From positions 1 through 61,261 of the forward strand of contig CABUNR010000004.1 of NCBI GenBank assembly GCA_902492995.1: a stretch of DNA of 61,261 nt. The letters run 5' to 3'. Below are positions 7,451-16,381 of this stretch, piece after piece. The stretch is from OMSK01 sp902492995 (lineage in GTDB: Bacteria > Bacillota_I > Bacilli_A > RF39 > UBA660). Position 1 is the first letter of the stretch, and every line of letters starts with the position of its first letter. The notes below the pieces were generated by a model that worked only from the letters and a program-made list of their open reading frames with translations, did not search any database and was not told where the DNA came from. The translations under genes and the position numbers were made by a program.

Positions 7451-8851
7451 ATGAAAATATATAATACTTTAACAAGAAAGGTAGAAGAATTTGTCCCTAA
7501 TAATAAAGAATGTGTTACTATGTATACATGTGGCCCTACAGTATATCATTATGCTCATATAGGTAATCTTAGAACATATATTTTTGAAGATATTTTGGAA
7601 AAAACATTAAATTATATTGGATATAATGTAAAAAGATGTATGAATATAACTGATGTTGGACATTTAACAAGCGATTCAGATAGTGGTGAAGATAAAATGC
7701 TAAAAGGAGCAAAAAGAGAACATAAAAGTGTTTTAGAGATTGCTCAATTTTACACTGATGAATTTAAACGTGATATTGAAAAACTAAATATAAAATGGCC
7801 AGAAATTGTATCAAAAGCAACTGATAATATTGATATGTATATAAAAATTGTAAAAAAGTTGCTCGATGATAATTATGCATATATAAGTGGCGGAAATGTT
7901 TATTTTGATACTTCTAAATTGTTAGATTATTATAAACTTACAAATCATAAAGTAGATGATATGGTTATTGGTGTAAGAGATGGAGTTGAAGAAGATTTAA
8001 GCAAAAAAAATCAAGCTGATTTTGTGTTATGGTTTACAAAATCAAAATTTGATTCTCAAGAACTTAAATGGGATAGTCCTTGGGGAATTGGATATCCTGG
8101 TTGGCATATTGAATGTTCAGGAATAAGTATAAAAAATTTAGGTGAATATTTAGATATACATTGTGGCGGAATAGATAATATTTTCCCACATCATACAAAT
8201 GAAATAGCTCAATCAGAAAGTTATCTAGGTCATAAATGGTGTAATTATTGGGTTCATGGAGAACATTTAAATGATGAAACTGGAAAGATGAGTAAATCAA
8301 AAGGTGAGTTTTTAACTCTCTCACTTCTAGAAAATAAAGGTTATAGTCCAATTGATTATAGATTTATGTGTTTAAATTCTTCATATAGAAAAGTATTAGT
8401 TTTTAGTTATGAAGCATTAAATCAAGCACATGATTCATATCAAAAACTTAAATCAAAAGTAAAAAAATTAAACAGGAATAATAATGAAAAACTAGAAAAT
8501 GATAAAATACTTGAATACAAAAAAAGATTTTGTGATGCATTAGAAAGTGATTTAAATACTTCACTTGCATTAACCGTTATATATGATTTATTAAAAGAAA
8601 AAATAAATGATTCAACTAAACTTTATTTGATATACGACTTTGATAAAGTATTATCACTTGATTTATTAAAAGAAGAAGAAAAAAAAATAGATGATGAACT
8701 TTTAAAACATATTAATGAAATGATTGTAAAAAGAGCCGAAGCAAAGAAAAATAAAGATTATAACTTAGCCGATAGTATAAGAAATGACCTAGAAAAGAAA
8801 GGTATTATTCTTAAAGATACAAAAGAAGGAACTATATATGAGATAAAATAG
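7451..8851 (+). CDS. cysS: Cysteinyl-tRNA synthetase
   Basis: 466-residue class I aminoacyl-tRNA synthetase that charges tRNA-Cys in the cytoplasm, normal length. C27 in MYTCGPTVY is the first zinc ligand, HIGN is at 36-39, WHIECSG carries the second zinc Cys, DIHCGGIDNIFPHHTNE contains further ligands and active-site residues, and the KMSKS loop is near 279-283. It is a single-gene unit between a good promoter and a terminator. In Bacillus cysS follows gltX-cysE and precedes mrnC; here it stands by itself next to tRNA genes. Confidence 0.98.
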   Translation: MKIYNTLTRKVEEFVPNNKECVTMYTCGPTVYHYAHIGNLRTYIFEDILEKTLNYIGYNVKRCMNITDVGHLTSDSDSGEDKMLKGAKREHKSVLEIAQFYTDEFKRDIEKLNIKWPEIVSKATDNIDMYIKIVKKLLDDNYAYISGGNVYFDTSKLLDYYKLTNHKVDDMVIGVRDGVEEDLSKKNQADFVLWFTKSKFDSQELKWDSPWGIGYPGWHIECSGISIKNLGEYLDIHCGGIDNIFPHHTNEIAQSESYLGHKWCNYWVHGEHLNDETGKMSKSKGEFLTLSLLENKGYSPIDYRFMCLNSSYRKVLVFSYEALNQAHDSYQKLKSKVKKLNRNNNEKLENDKILEYKKRFCDALESDLNTSLALTVIYDLLKEKINDSTKLYLIYDFDKVLSLDLLKEEEKKIDDELLKHINEMIVKRAEAKKNKDYNLADSIRNDLEKKGIILKDTKEGTIYEIK

Positions 8852-8879
8852 TAAATTAATTAATATTTACTATTTTTTA
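8847..8879 (+). terminator. Terminator after cysS
   Basis: 10-bp stem AATAGTAAAT (8847-8856) with ATTTACTATT (8865-8874), then a T run. It overlaps the cysS stop and runs into the next promoter's -35. Confidence 0.75.
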
Positions 8880-8908
8880 TTGACAAACAATTGTTTGCTA
8901 GATATAAT
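8880..8908 (+). promoter_or_regulatory. Promoter of the ruvAB operon with an SOS-box-like palindrome in the spacer
   Basis: TTGACA (8880-8885), exactly 17 bp, then TATAAT (8903-8908). The spacer holds the perfect 14-bp palindrome CAAACAATTGTTTG (8884-8897), overlapping the end of the -35. Bacillota LexA boxes follow CGAAC-N4-GTTCG; this is the same architecture with G/C replaced by A/T at the second position of each half. RuvAB is SOS-controlled in many bacteria, so a lineage-specific LexA site is plausible. A second TATAAT lies at 8957-8962, closer to ruvA. Confidence 0.6.
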
Positions 8909-8978
8909 TTTATTAGTTATTTAATTCAAACATTTAATAATTAATTTGATTTGTGATATAATTTTGTTAGGTGATATT

Positions 8979-9530
8979 ATGTATGGTTATATAAATGGTA
9001 GAGTTACAGAAATTGAAAGTAATTATATAATTTTAGAAAATAATGGGATTGGATATTTAATATATACTGCCAGTCCTTATTCTTTTAATATAAATAATGA
9101 ATATAAAGTTTATATTTATCAAAATGTAAAAGAAGATGAAATATCATTATATGGTTTTAAAAGTGCTGAGGAAAAAAATTTGTTTTTAAAGCTTATTGAT
9201 GTAAAAGGCTTAGGTCCTAAAATGGCCCTACCTATTATTGCTTCTAACAATATTGATGTCGTTGCATCAGCTATTGAAAATAGCGATGTTAATTATTTAA
9301 AAAAATTTCCTAAAATTGGTGATAAGGTAGCACGTCAAATAATTTTAGATTTAAAAGGAAAATTAATAGTTAACGATACTGGTAAATTGGAAGCTAGTGA
9401 AGAACTTTATGAAGCTTTAGAGGCGTTAGGGTATAAGAAACAAGATATAAAGAAAATAGTACCCAATGTAGATTTAAATTTAAAGATTGAAGAGCAAATA
9501 AAAGAAGCATTAAAATTGTTACTTAAGTAG
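8979..9530 (+). CDS. ruvA: Holliday junction branch migration protein RuvA
   Basis: 183 residues. RuvA tetramers bind four-way junctions and load the RuvB motor. Three domains are seen: OB fold (1-62, MYGYINGRVTEI), tandem HhH (VDVKGLGPKMALPI and KFPKIGDKVARQIILDL), and the C-terminal UBA-like domain (ELYEALEALGYKKQDI). I use the ATG at 8979 because AGGTGAT precedes it; an upstream in-frame ATG at 8946 would lie across a TATAAT box and has no ribosome binding site. ruvB follows after 8 bases. Confidence 0.97.
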   Translation: MYGYINGRVTEIESNYIILENNGIGYLIYTASPYSFNINNEYKVYIYQNVKEDEISLYGFKSAEEKNLFLKLIDVKGLGPKMALPIIASNNIDVVASAIENSDVNYLKKFPKIGDKVARQIILDLKGKLIVNDTGKLEASEELYEALEALGYKKQDIKKIVPNVDLNLKIEEQIKEALKLLLK

Positions 9531-9538
9531 GTGATTTT

Positions 9539-10537
9539 ATGGATGAAAGAATAATAACAAATCATGAATTAGAAGAAGATACTTTTGAAAATTCTATAAG
9601 ACCTGATAGTATTGATGAGTATATAGGTCAAACAGAGGTAAAAGAAAATTTAAGTATTTTTATTAAGGCGGCAAAAATGAGAGATGAATCTTTGGATCAT
9701 GTTCTTTTGTATGGACCACCAGGCCTTGGAAAAACAACATTGGCATATATAATTGCAAATGAACTTGGAACAAATATAAAAACGGCAAGTGGCCCATCAA
9801 TAGAAAAAGCAGGAGATTTAGCAGCAATCTTATCAACTCTTGAAGAGGGAGATGTTTTATTTATAGATGAAATTCACAGAATTCCAAGATATATAGAAGA
9901 AATTTTATATCCGGCTATGGAAGACTTCAAGCTAGACATAATAGTGGGAAGTGATTCTACTAGTAGAAATATTAGAATCGATTTACCTCCATTTACGCTT
10001 GTTGGGGCAACAACTAGAGCGGGAGATTTAACAAGCCCTCTTAGGGACAGATTTGGAATAATATCAAAATTACAATTTTATACTGTTTCAGAACTTTGTG
10101 AAATTGTAAAAAGGACATCAAGAGTTTTGAATACTCCAATTGATGATGAGGCTTCAATGGAGTTAGCCAGAAGAAGTCGAGGAACTCCTAGAATTGCAAA
10201 TAGATTATTTAAAAGGGTGAGAGACTTTGCTTATGTTATGAATGATGGTGTAATTAACTTAGAAGTAACTAAAAATGCTTTAGATAGACTTAAAGTTGAT
10301 ACATTAGGACTTGATGATACGGATCATAATTTACTTAAATCAATAATAGAAAAATTCGGTGGTGGACCTGTTGGAATAGAAGCAATAGCTTCATCAATTG
10401 GAGAAGAGCAAACAACAATAGAAGATGTATATGAACCATATTTACTTCAAATGGGACTTCTTAAAAGAACTAGTAGAGGTAGAGTTGTAACAGAAAAAGC
10501 ATATGAACATTTAAAAATACCAAAAGAAAGTAAGTGA
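9539..10537 (+). CDS. ruvB: Holliday junction DNA helicase RuvB
   Basis: 332 residues, full length. AAA+ motor that drives branch migration with RuvA. Walker A GPPGLGKTT is near 58-66, Walker B LFIDEIHR, sensor 1 LVGATTRAG, arginine finger region LRDRFG, and a C-terminal winged helix (GGGPVGIEAIASSIGEEQTT) that contacts the junction. AGGTGATTTT precedes the ATG. The order ruvA-ruvB-queA is classic for Bacillota. Confidence 0.98.
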   Translation: MDERIITNHELEEDTFENSIRPDSIDEYIGQTEVKENLSIFIKAAKMRDESLDHVLLYGPPGLGKTTLAYIIANELGTNIKTASGPSIEKAGDLAAILSTLEEGDVLFIDEIHRIPRYIEEILYPAMEDFKLDIIVGSDSTSRNIRIDLPPFTLVGATTRAGDLTSPLRDRFGIISKLQFYTVSELCEIVKRTSRVLNTPIDDEASMELARRSRGTPRIANRLFKRVRDFAYVMNDGVINLEVTKNALDRLKVDTLGLDDTDHNLLKSIIEKFGGGPVGIEAIASSIGEEQTTIEDVYEPYLLQMGLLKRTSRGRVVTEKAYEHLKIPKESK

Positions 10538-10541
10538 TAAA

Positions 10542-11567
10542 ATGAAAACAGAAGATTTTGACTTTGAACTTCCAGAAAATTTAATAGCACAAACTCCTAT
10601 AAAAGATAGGGATCAATCACGTATGCTTGTTTTAGATAAAAAAACAGGAACTATAGAACATAAACATTTTAATGAAATAATTGATTATTTAGATGAGGGT
10701 GATACTTTAGTTCTTAATGATACAAAGGTTATGCCTGCTAGACTTTATGGGGTAAAAGAGGATACAAATGCCGTTATTGAAATATTATTATTAAAAGAAT
10801 TAGAAGAAAATAATTGGGAATGTTTAACAAAACCAGCTAAGAGAATTAAAATAGGAACAATTGTGTCTTTTGGTGATGGTAGGTTAAAAGCTGAATGCAT
10901 TGAAATAAAAGAAGAAGGTATAAGAGTTTTTAAACTTAAATATGATGGTATTTTATATGAAATACTTGACTCATTAGGAGAAATGCCATTACCTCCTTAT
11001 ATACATGAAAAATTAGCTGATAAAAATAGATATCAAACTGTTTATGCTAAAAATGTAGGAAGTGCTGCAGCACCAACAGCAGGTCTTCATTTTACAAAAG
11101 AACTATTAAAAAAAATAGAAGATAAAGGAGTTAATATCGTCTATATTACTTTACATGTTGGACTTGGAACTTTTAGACCTGTTAATGTAGAAGATGTAAC
11201 TAAACACAAAATGCATAGTGAATTTTATATAATGAATAAAACGGCAGCTGATATTTTAAATAAAGCTAAATTAGAAAATAGAAGAATTATTAGTGTTGGT
11301 ACAACGTCAACTAGAACATTGGAAACAATTATGAATTTATACGGAGAATTTAGAGAATGCTCTGGATGGACTGATATATTTATATACCCTGGATATGAAT
11401 TTAAAGCAATAAATTCTCTTATAACTAATTTTCATCTTCCAAAATCAACCCTTGTCATGTTAGTTAGTGCTTTAGCTGGAAAAGAAAATATAATGAATGC
11501 TTATCATGAAGCAATAAAAAATGAATATAGGTTTTTCTCATTTGGAGATTCAATGTTTATTAAATGA
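10542..11567 (+). CDS. queA: S-adenosylmethionine:tRNA ribosyltransferase-isomerase
   Basis: 341 residues, normal length. QueA transfers ribose from SAM to preQ1 in tRNA to form epoxyqueuosine (wobble position of GUN anticodons). Family signatures are visible: FDFELPENLIAQTP at the N-terminus, SRMLVLDKKTG, NDTKVMPARL, GSAAAPTAGLHFT, THVGLGTF-type LHVGLGTFRPV and ITNFHLPKSTL. It starts 5 bases after ruvB. tgt, usually next, is absent here; the following HExxH gene overlaps queA by an ATGA. Confidence 0.98.
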   Translation: MKTEDFDFELPENLIAQTPIKDRDQSRMLVLDKKTGTIEHKHFNEIIDYLDEGDTLVLNDTKVMPARLYGVKEDTNAVIEILLLKELEENNWECLTKPAKRIKIGTIVSFGDGRLKAECIEIKEEGIRVFKLKYDGILYEILDSLGEMPLPPYIHEKLADKNRYQTVYAKNVGSAAAPTAGLHFTKELLKKIEDKGVNIVYITLHVGLGTFRPVNVEDVTKHKMHSEFYIMNKTAADILNKAKLENRRIISVGTTSTRTLETIMNLYGEFRECSGWTDIFIYPGYEFKAINSLITNFHLPKSTLVMLVSALAGKENIMNAYHEAIKNEYRFFSFGDSMFIK

Positions 11568-12520
11568 TAAAAGAATTTAGTATATTAAAAGATACAGTTG
11601 AAGACTATATTTTAAGGTCAAAGGCTAAAGATGAAGATGATTTTAAATTTATGTTAAACCTATCAAAAATAATTATTAATGAAGAACACAGGAATAATAA
11701 TTATGAATATAGTAAAAAATATAATTTAAAAAAAATAGATAATATTGTTTCTGATTTTTTAAATGACTTGAATCAAAAATATAAAGAGTACTATGATTTA
11801 AGAAAAAAAGACGGAACATTTACATTTGATTTAAATAAAGAATCAATAAACAACCAGGCATACAGTACATATGATGATATTAATAATAAAAGAATTATTT
11901 ATATACCTGTAAGAAATACTATAGATGATGCATTTTCGATTGTACATGAATTATTTCATGATATTAATTTAGATGAGAAAGAGGCAAGTTATACAAGAAT
12001 GTTTTATACTGAGGGAATGTCAATATTAGGTGAAATTCTTTTAGAAGATTATTTAGTAAAAAGGCACGTAAAAGATGCCAAAATTCCTATGAATTTTTCA
12101 CTTTATTGTGCAAGAGAAAAAGCTATAGAAGTTGATTTTAATATTAATTTATTATTAGAATATTTAGATGATAATTATTTTGATACGTCAAAAATAATAA
12201 GAGTAATAGAAAATTATCCATTTAGTTATGCTCCTGATTTGGCTGAAATAATATCAAAAATAATAAGCAATGAAGAACTTACATTAGATGATGAGCAAGT
12301 ATATGTAATTGGTACTTTAATTGCAACTTATATGTATGATAGAATTAAAAATAATAAAAATAATATTGTAGAACTTTTTGAACTTAACGAGGAAATAAAA
12401 AATTATAGTTTTGAACAAGTATTGGATTATTTAGATATTGAATATAATAATGTTGATTTAAATGAAGAATCATATAAAAAATTAAAAAAATGTTATAAAA
12501 AATATATTAAAAGTAGGTGA
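11564..12520 (+). CDS. Putative zinc metallopeptidase with HExxH motif, unknown function
   Basis: 318 residues, no family I can name. The motif HELFH at 128-132 (SIVHELFHD) is a gluzincin-type zinc site, and TEGMSILGEILLE (149-161) supplies a candidate third ligand (E150 or E157). This arrangement recalls M3/M32-like thermolysin-fold peptidases but the protein is much shorter. No signal peptide or membrane helix is seen, so it is probably cytoplasmic. It overlaps the queA stop (ATGA) and is 3 bases from miaA, so it is firmly embedded in a tRNA-modification operon. The metal-site call is from the motif; the rest is inference. Confidence 0.65.
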   Translation: MIKEFSILKDTVEDYILRSKAKDEDDFKFMLNLSKIIINEEHRNNNYEYSKKYNLKKIDNIVSDFLNDLNQKYKEYYDLRKKDGTFTFDLNKESINNQAYSTYDDINNKRIIYIPVRNTIDDAFSIVHELFHDINLDEKEASYTRMFYTEGMSILGEILLEDYLVKRHVKDAKIPMNFSLYCAREKAIEVDFNINLLLEYLDDNYFDTSKIIRVIENYPFSYAPDLAEIISKIISNEELTLDDEQVYVIGTLIATYMYDRIKNNKNNIVELFELNEEIKNYSFEQVLDYLDIEYNNVDLNEESYKKLKKCYKKYIKSR

Positions 12521-12523
12521 AAC

Positions 12524-13405
12524 ATGAAGGTTATTTGCATTGTTGGACCAACTGGAGTTGGAAAAACTAAATTAAGTATAGAACTTGCTAAAATATATAA
12601 TGGTGAAATTATAAATGCTGATTCAACACAGGTGTATAAAGGATTAGATATAGCTACAGCTAAAATAAAAGAAGAAGAAAAAGAAGGAATTAAGCATTAT
12701 TTATTTGATATAAAAAATATTGATGAGGATTACTCTGCTTATGATTATCAAAATGATGCAAGAAAAAAAATAGATTATATATTTAAAAATAAAAAAACAC
12801 CTATATTAGTAGGCGGTACCGGACTTTATATAAAAGCTTGTTTATATGATTATAAATTTTCATTAGAATCAAAAAAAAATGATTATTCTAAATATTCTAA
12901 GGAAGAACTTTATCAAAAATTATTAAGTATTGATCCTAAAACAAATATACATATTAATAATAGAAAAAGAGTGGAGAGAGCCTTAGATTATTATTCAAAT
13001 AATGGTATAATAAAGCAAGAACAAAAAACTGATAAATTACTTTATGATGTAATATTTATAGGACTTACAACAGATAGAGAAAACTTATATAATAGAATTG
13101 ATAAAAGAGTTGATTCAATGATCAATGAGGGATTAATTGATGAAGCAAAAAGAATATTTGATTTAAATATTAGAACAAAAGCTGTGTTAACACCAATTGG
13201 TTATAAAGAATTATTTGAATATTTTAATGGTAATATAACTTTAGAGGATTCAATTAATCTTATTAAGCAAAGAAGCAGAAGATACGCTAAGAGACAATAT
13301 ACATGGTTTAATAATCAAATGCATGTTAATTGGTTTAACACAAATTATAATAATTTTGATGAAACAGTAAAAGAAATAAAAAAATTTATAGGAGGAATTT
13401 TATGA
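12524..13405 (+). CDS. miaA: tRNA dimethylallyltransferase
   Basis: 293 residues. MiaA adds a dimethylallyl group to A37 of tRNAs reading UNN codons. P-loop GPTGVGKTKLS near 8-18, NADSTQVYKGLDIATAK (34-50), a GGTGLYIKA motif near 98-106, and the C-terminal RRYAKRQYTWF. Start AGGTGAAACATG. It sits with queA in a wobble/anticodon-loop modification operon and shares an ATGA overlap with deoD. Confidence 0.97.
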   Translation: MKVICIVGPTGVGKTKLSIELAKIYNGEIINADSTQVYKGLDIATAKIKEEEKEGIKHYLFDIKNIDEDYSAYDYQNDARKKIDYIFKNKKTPILVGGTGLYIKACLYDYKFSLESKKNDYSKYSKEELYQKLLSIDPKTNIHINNRKRVERALDYYSNNGIIKQEQKTDKLLYDVIFIGLTTDRENLYNRIDKRVDSMINEGLIDEAKRIFDLNIRTKAVLTPIGYKELFEYFNGNITLEDSINLIKQRSRRYAKRQYTWFNNQMHVNWFNTNYNNFDETVKEIKKFIGGIL

Positions 13406-14109
13406 CACCACATATTGAAGCAAAAAAAGATGAAATAGCAAAGGTAGTATTAATGCCAGGCGATCCATTAAGAGCACAATATATAGCAGAAAACTATTTA
13501 AAAAATTATAAATTAGTTAATACAGTTAGAGGTATGTATGCTTATACAGGATTTTATAATGACAAATTAATAACAATAATGGCAAGTGGAATGGGAATGC
13601 CAAGCATTGGTATATATTCATATGAACTTTTTAAATTTTATGATGTAGAAAGTATTATTAGAATAGGTTCTGCAGGATCATATGTAAAGGATTTAAATTT
13701 ATATGATGTATTACTTGCAACAGATTGTTATTCAGAATCAAGTTTTGCAAAAGTTCAAAATGGATGCAGTGATAATATACTAAAATCAAGTGAGTATTTA
13801 AATACTGTAATTTTATCAAGTGCAAAAGAATTAAATAAGAAAATACATATTGGAAGAATTCATAGTAGTGATGTATTTTATCAAGAAAATAATTTATATG
13901 AAAATTTAGTAAGTAAATATAATTGCCTTGCCGTTGAAATGGAAAGCTTTGCGTTATTTCACAATGCAAATGTTTTAAATAAAAAAGCTACTTGTTTGTT
14001 AACAATATCAGATAATTTTGTAACAAATGAGAAAACAACTAGCTTAGAAAGACAAAAAAGTTTTATAAATATGATAGAAATAGCACTTAATGCTGCAACA
14101 AAAATGTAG
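13402..14109 (+). CDS. deoD: Purine nucleoside phosphorylase, DeoD type
   Basis: 235 residues, standard length for the hexameric bacterial enzyme that splits purine (deoxy)nucleosides with phosphate. Signatures are MPGDPLRAQYIAENYL near 19-34, GMGMPSIGIYSYEL, RIGSAGSY and the nucleoside-binding VEMESFALF, followed by TISDNF. AGGAGG precedes the ATG, which overlaps the miaA stop. Adenosine deaminase follows, making a purine salvage pair (adenosine to inosine to hypoxanthine). Confidence 0.97.
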   Translation: MTPHIEAKKDEIAKVVLMPGDPLRAQYIAENYLKNYKLVNTVRGMYAYTGFYNDKLITIMASGMGMPSIGIYSYELFKFYDVESIIRIGSAGSYVKDLNLYDVLLATDCYSESSFAKVQNGCSDNILKSSEYLNTVILSSAKELNKKIHIGRIHSSDVFYQENNLYENLVSKYNCLAVEMESFALFHNANVLNKKATCLLTISDNFVTNEKTTSLERQKSFINMIEIALNAATKM

Positions 14110-14116
14110 GTATAAT

Positions 14117-15085
14117 ATGGATATAAAAAAGTTACCTAAAATAGAACTTCATCTTCATTTAGATGGTTCTATTAGTATAGATACGGCATCACAAATATTA
14201 AATAAGAGTAAAGAAACTTTAAAAAACGAAATGGTTGCTAAAGAAAAATGTCTTGATTTAAATGAATACCTTACCAAATTTTCATTACCAGTTAGTATAA
14301 TGCAGACAAAAGAACAATTATTATCTATAACAAAAGATTTAATTAAACAATTAAAAAATGATAATGTAATATATGCTGAAGTAAGATTTGCACCTATAAA
14401 GCATACAACAATATTATCACTTGAAGAAGTTGTTGAAACTGTAATAGATGGATTAAAAAATAATGATGTAAAAATTAATTTAATTTTATGTATGATGAGA
14501 GATTCATCATATATAGATAATTTAAAAATTATAGATTTAGCAAATAAATATTTAAATAAAGGTGTTGTAGCAATTGATTTAGCTGGTGCAGAGGGATTAT
14601 ACAAAACTTCATTATTTGAAAATTTATTTAAATATGCTAATCAATTATCTATTCCTTTTACAATTCATGCTGGAGAAGCTGATGGCATAGATAGTATAGA
14701 ATCTGCAATATCTTTTGGTGCAAAAAGAATAGGACATGGTATAAGATTAATAGATGATAAAAAACTTTATGATGTGGTAAAAGAAAATAATATAATGCTA
14801 GAAATATGTCCAACAAGTAATGTTCAAACAAATGCTGTTTTAAACTATTCAAGTCATCCAATAAAAGACTTTTATAAAAACAATATTTTAATAAGCATTA
14901 ACACAGATAATAGGACTGTTTCAAATACAACACTAGATAAAGAATATAATATGTTAATGACAGAATTAGATTTTAATATTGATGATTTTATTAAAATAAA
15001 TCTTGATTCAATAAAGTGTTCATTTATGAATCAAGGAGAAAAAATAAAGATGATGAATAAATATTTAAATAAACTTGAAAAATAA
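14117..15085 (+). CDS. add: Adenosine deaminase
   Basis: 322 residues. Zinc hydrolase converting (deoxy)adenosine to inosine. HxH zinc motif in ELHLHLDGS (residues 9-17), HAGEADG (third ligand His and catalytic Glu), RIGHGIRL, and INTDNRTVSN with the catalytic Asp. I chose the ATG at 14117, which follows GTAGGTAT; the in-frame ATG at 14090 would overlap deoD by 20 bases. It is translationally close to deoD. Confidence 0.95.
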   Translation: MDIKKLPKIELHLHLDGSISIDTASQILNKSKETLKNEMVAKEKCLDLNEYLTKFSLPVSIMQTKEQLLSITKDLIKQLKNDNVIYAEVRFAPIKHTTILSLEEVVETVIDGLKNNDVKINLILCMMRDSSYIDNLKIIDLANKYLNKGVVAIDLAGAEGLYKTSLFENLFKYANQLSIPFTIHAGEADGIDSIESAISFGAKRIGHGIRLIDDKKLYDVVKENNIMLEICPTSNVQTNAVLNYSSHPIKDFYKNNILISINTDNRTVSNTTLDKEYNMLMTELDFNIDDFIKINLDSIKCSFMNQGEKIKMMNKYLNKLEK

Positions 15086-15109
15086 GTTCATAATAAAAAA
15101 GGTGATATA

Positions 15110-16381
15110 ATGGATTACAGAACAATAAAAAATAAAAATTATAATTTACATATAATAAATACTGATAAATTCAAAACGATAAATTTAATGATTAATTTTA
15201 AAAGAAAAATAAAAAAAGAGGAAATAACAATAAGAAATTTGTTAAATGATATTTTAATAAATACTAGTATGAATTATAAAACTTCTAGAGATATTGAAAT
15301 AGAAACTGAAGAGTTATATGATTTAGGTATTAGTTCTAATCCACACAAATCAGGCAATTATCATATTATTTCTTTTAAAGAATCATTTTTAAATGAAAAA
15401 TATACTGAAGATGGTATGAATTTAAAATCTATGCAATTTTTATTAGAACTTATATTTAATGCTAATGTTAGTGATAATAAGTTTGATAAAAAATATTTTG
15501 AATTAATAAAGAGAACAATTGAAGATGATATAAAAAGTTTAAAAGACGATACTAAAAAATATAGTCTTATTAGACTATATGAAGAAATGGATAGTGGACC
15601 ACTTTCGTATAGAACTGCTGGTTATTTAGAAGATTTAGATAAAATAACTGAAACTAATTTATATGATTATTATAAATCTGTGATAGAAAATGACATTATA
15701 GATATCTTTGTGATTGGAAATATAAATGATACATATGAACAACTATTTAATAAATATATACCTGATACTATAAGAATAAAGGATAGCACTCCTCATTATC
15801 TTAATTTAGAAATAAATGATGAACAGGAAAAAAGAGAATTAACTAAAATAAATCAGAGTAAATTATCGATTGGTTTAAAAATTAAAGATATAACGGATTA
15901 TGAATTAAAATATGTAGTTAGCTTATATTCTCTTATTTTAGGTGGAAGTTCTAATTCAAAATTATTTAAAGTAGTAAGGGAAGAAAATTCACTTTGTTAT
16001 TATATAAATTCTAGTGTTTCAGTTATCTCAAAAATTATAACAATAATGGCTGGTATTAACTCTAAAGATTATGAGCAAACTATGAAATTAATAAGAAATG
16101 AATTAAATAATATTAAAGAAGGAAATTTTAGCGATTCAGATATAAAAGAGGCAAAAAAAATATATACTAGTGGTTGTAAAGAAATTTATGATTCACCAGG
16201 ATCTATTATTAATAACTATTTATCTTATGAGTATGCTAATCTAGATTTAGCTATTGATAGAATAAATAATATAAAAAATGTTACAAAAGAAGAAATTGTT
16301 GCATTAGCAAATAAAGTAGTAATTGATACAATATTTTTATTAGAAGGGACAGGTTCTGATGAAGAAGCAAACATTATGTGA
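15110..16381 (+). CDS. M16-family peptidase homologue without zinc motif (YmfF-like)
   Basis: 423 residues. The overall M16 fold is recognisable from the second half (SLYSLILGGSSNSKLFKVVREENSLCYYI) but no HxxEH zinc site is present, as in YmfF, the non-catalytic half of the YmfF/YmfH pair of Bacillus. AGGTGATATA precedes the ATG. Its end overlaps the start of the catalytic partner by 23 bases, which fits a heterodimer. Substrate unknown; related pairs process peptides or pheromones. Confidence 0.82.
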   Translation: MDYRTIKNKNYNLHIINTDKFKTINLMINFKRKIKKEEITIRNLLNDILINTSMNYKTSRDIEIETEELYDLGISSNPHKSGNYHIISFKESFLNEKYTEDGMNLKSMQFLLELIFNANVSDNKFDKKYFELIKRTIEDDIKSLKDDTKKYSLIRLYEEMDSGPLSYRTAGYLEDLDKITETNLYDYYKSVIENDIIDIFVIGNINDTYEQLFNKYIPDTIRIKDSTPHYLNLEINDEQEKRELTKINQSKLSIGLKIKDITDYELKYVVSLYSLILGGSSNSKLFKVVREENSLCYYINSSVSVISKIITIMAGINSKDYEQTMKLIRNELNNIKEGNFSDSDIKEAKKIYTSGCKEIYDSPGSIINNYLSYEYANLDLAIDRINNIKNVTKEEIVALANKVVIDTIFLLEGTGSDEEANIM

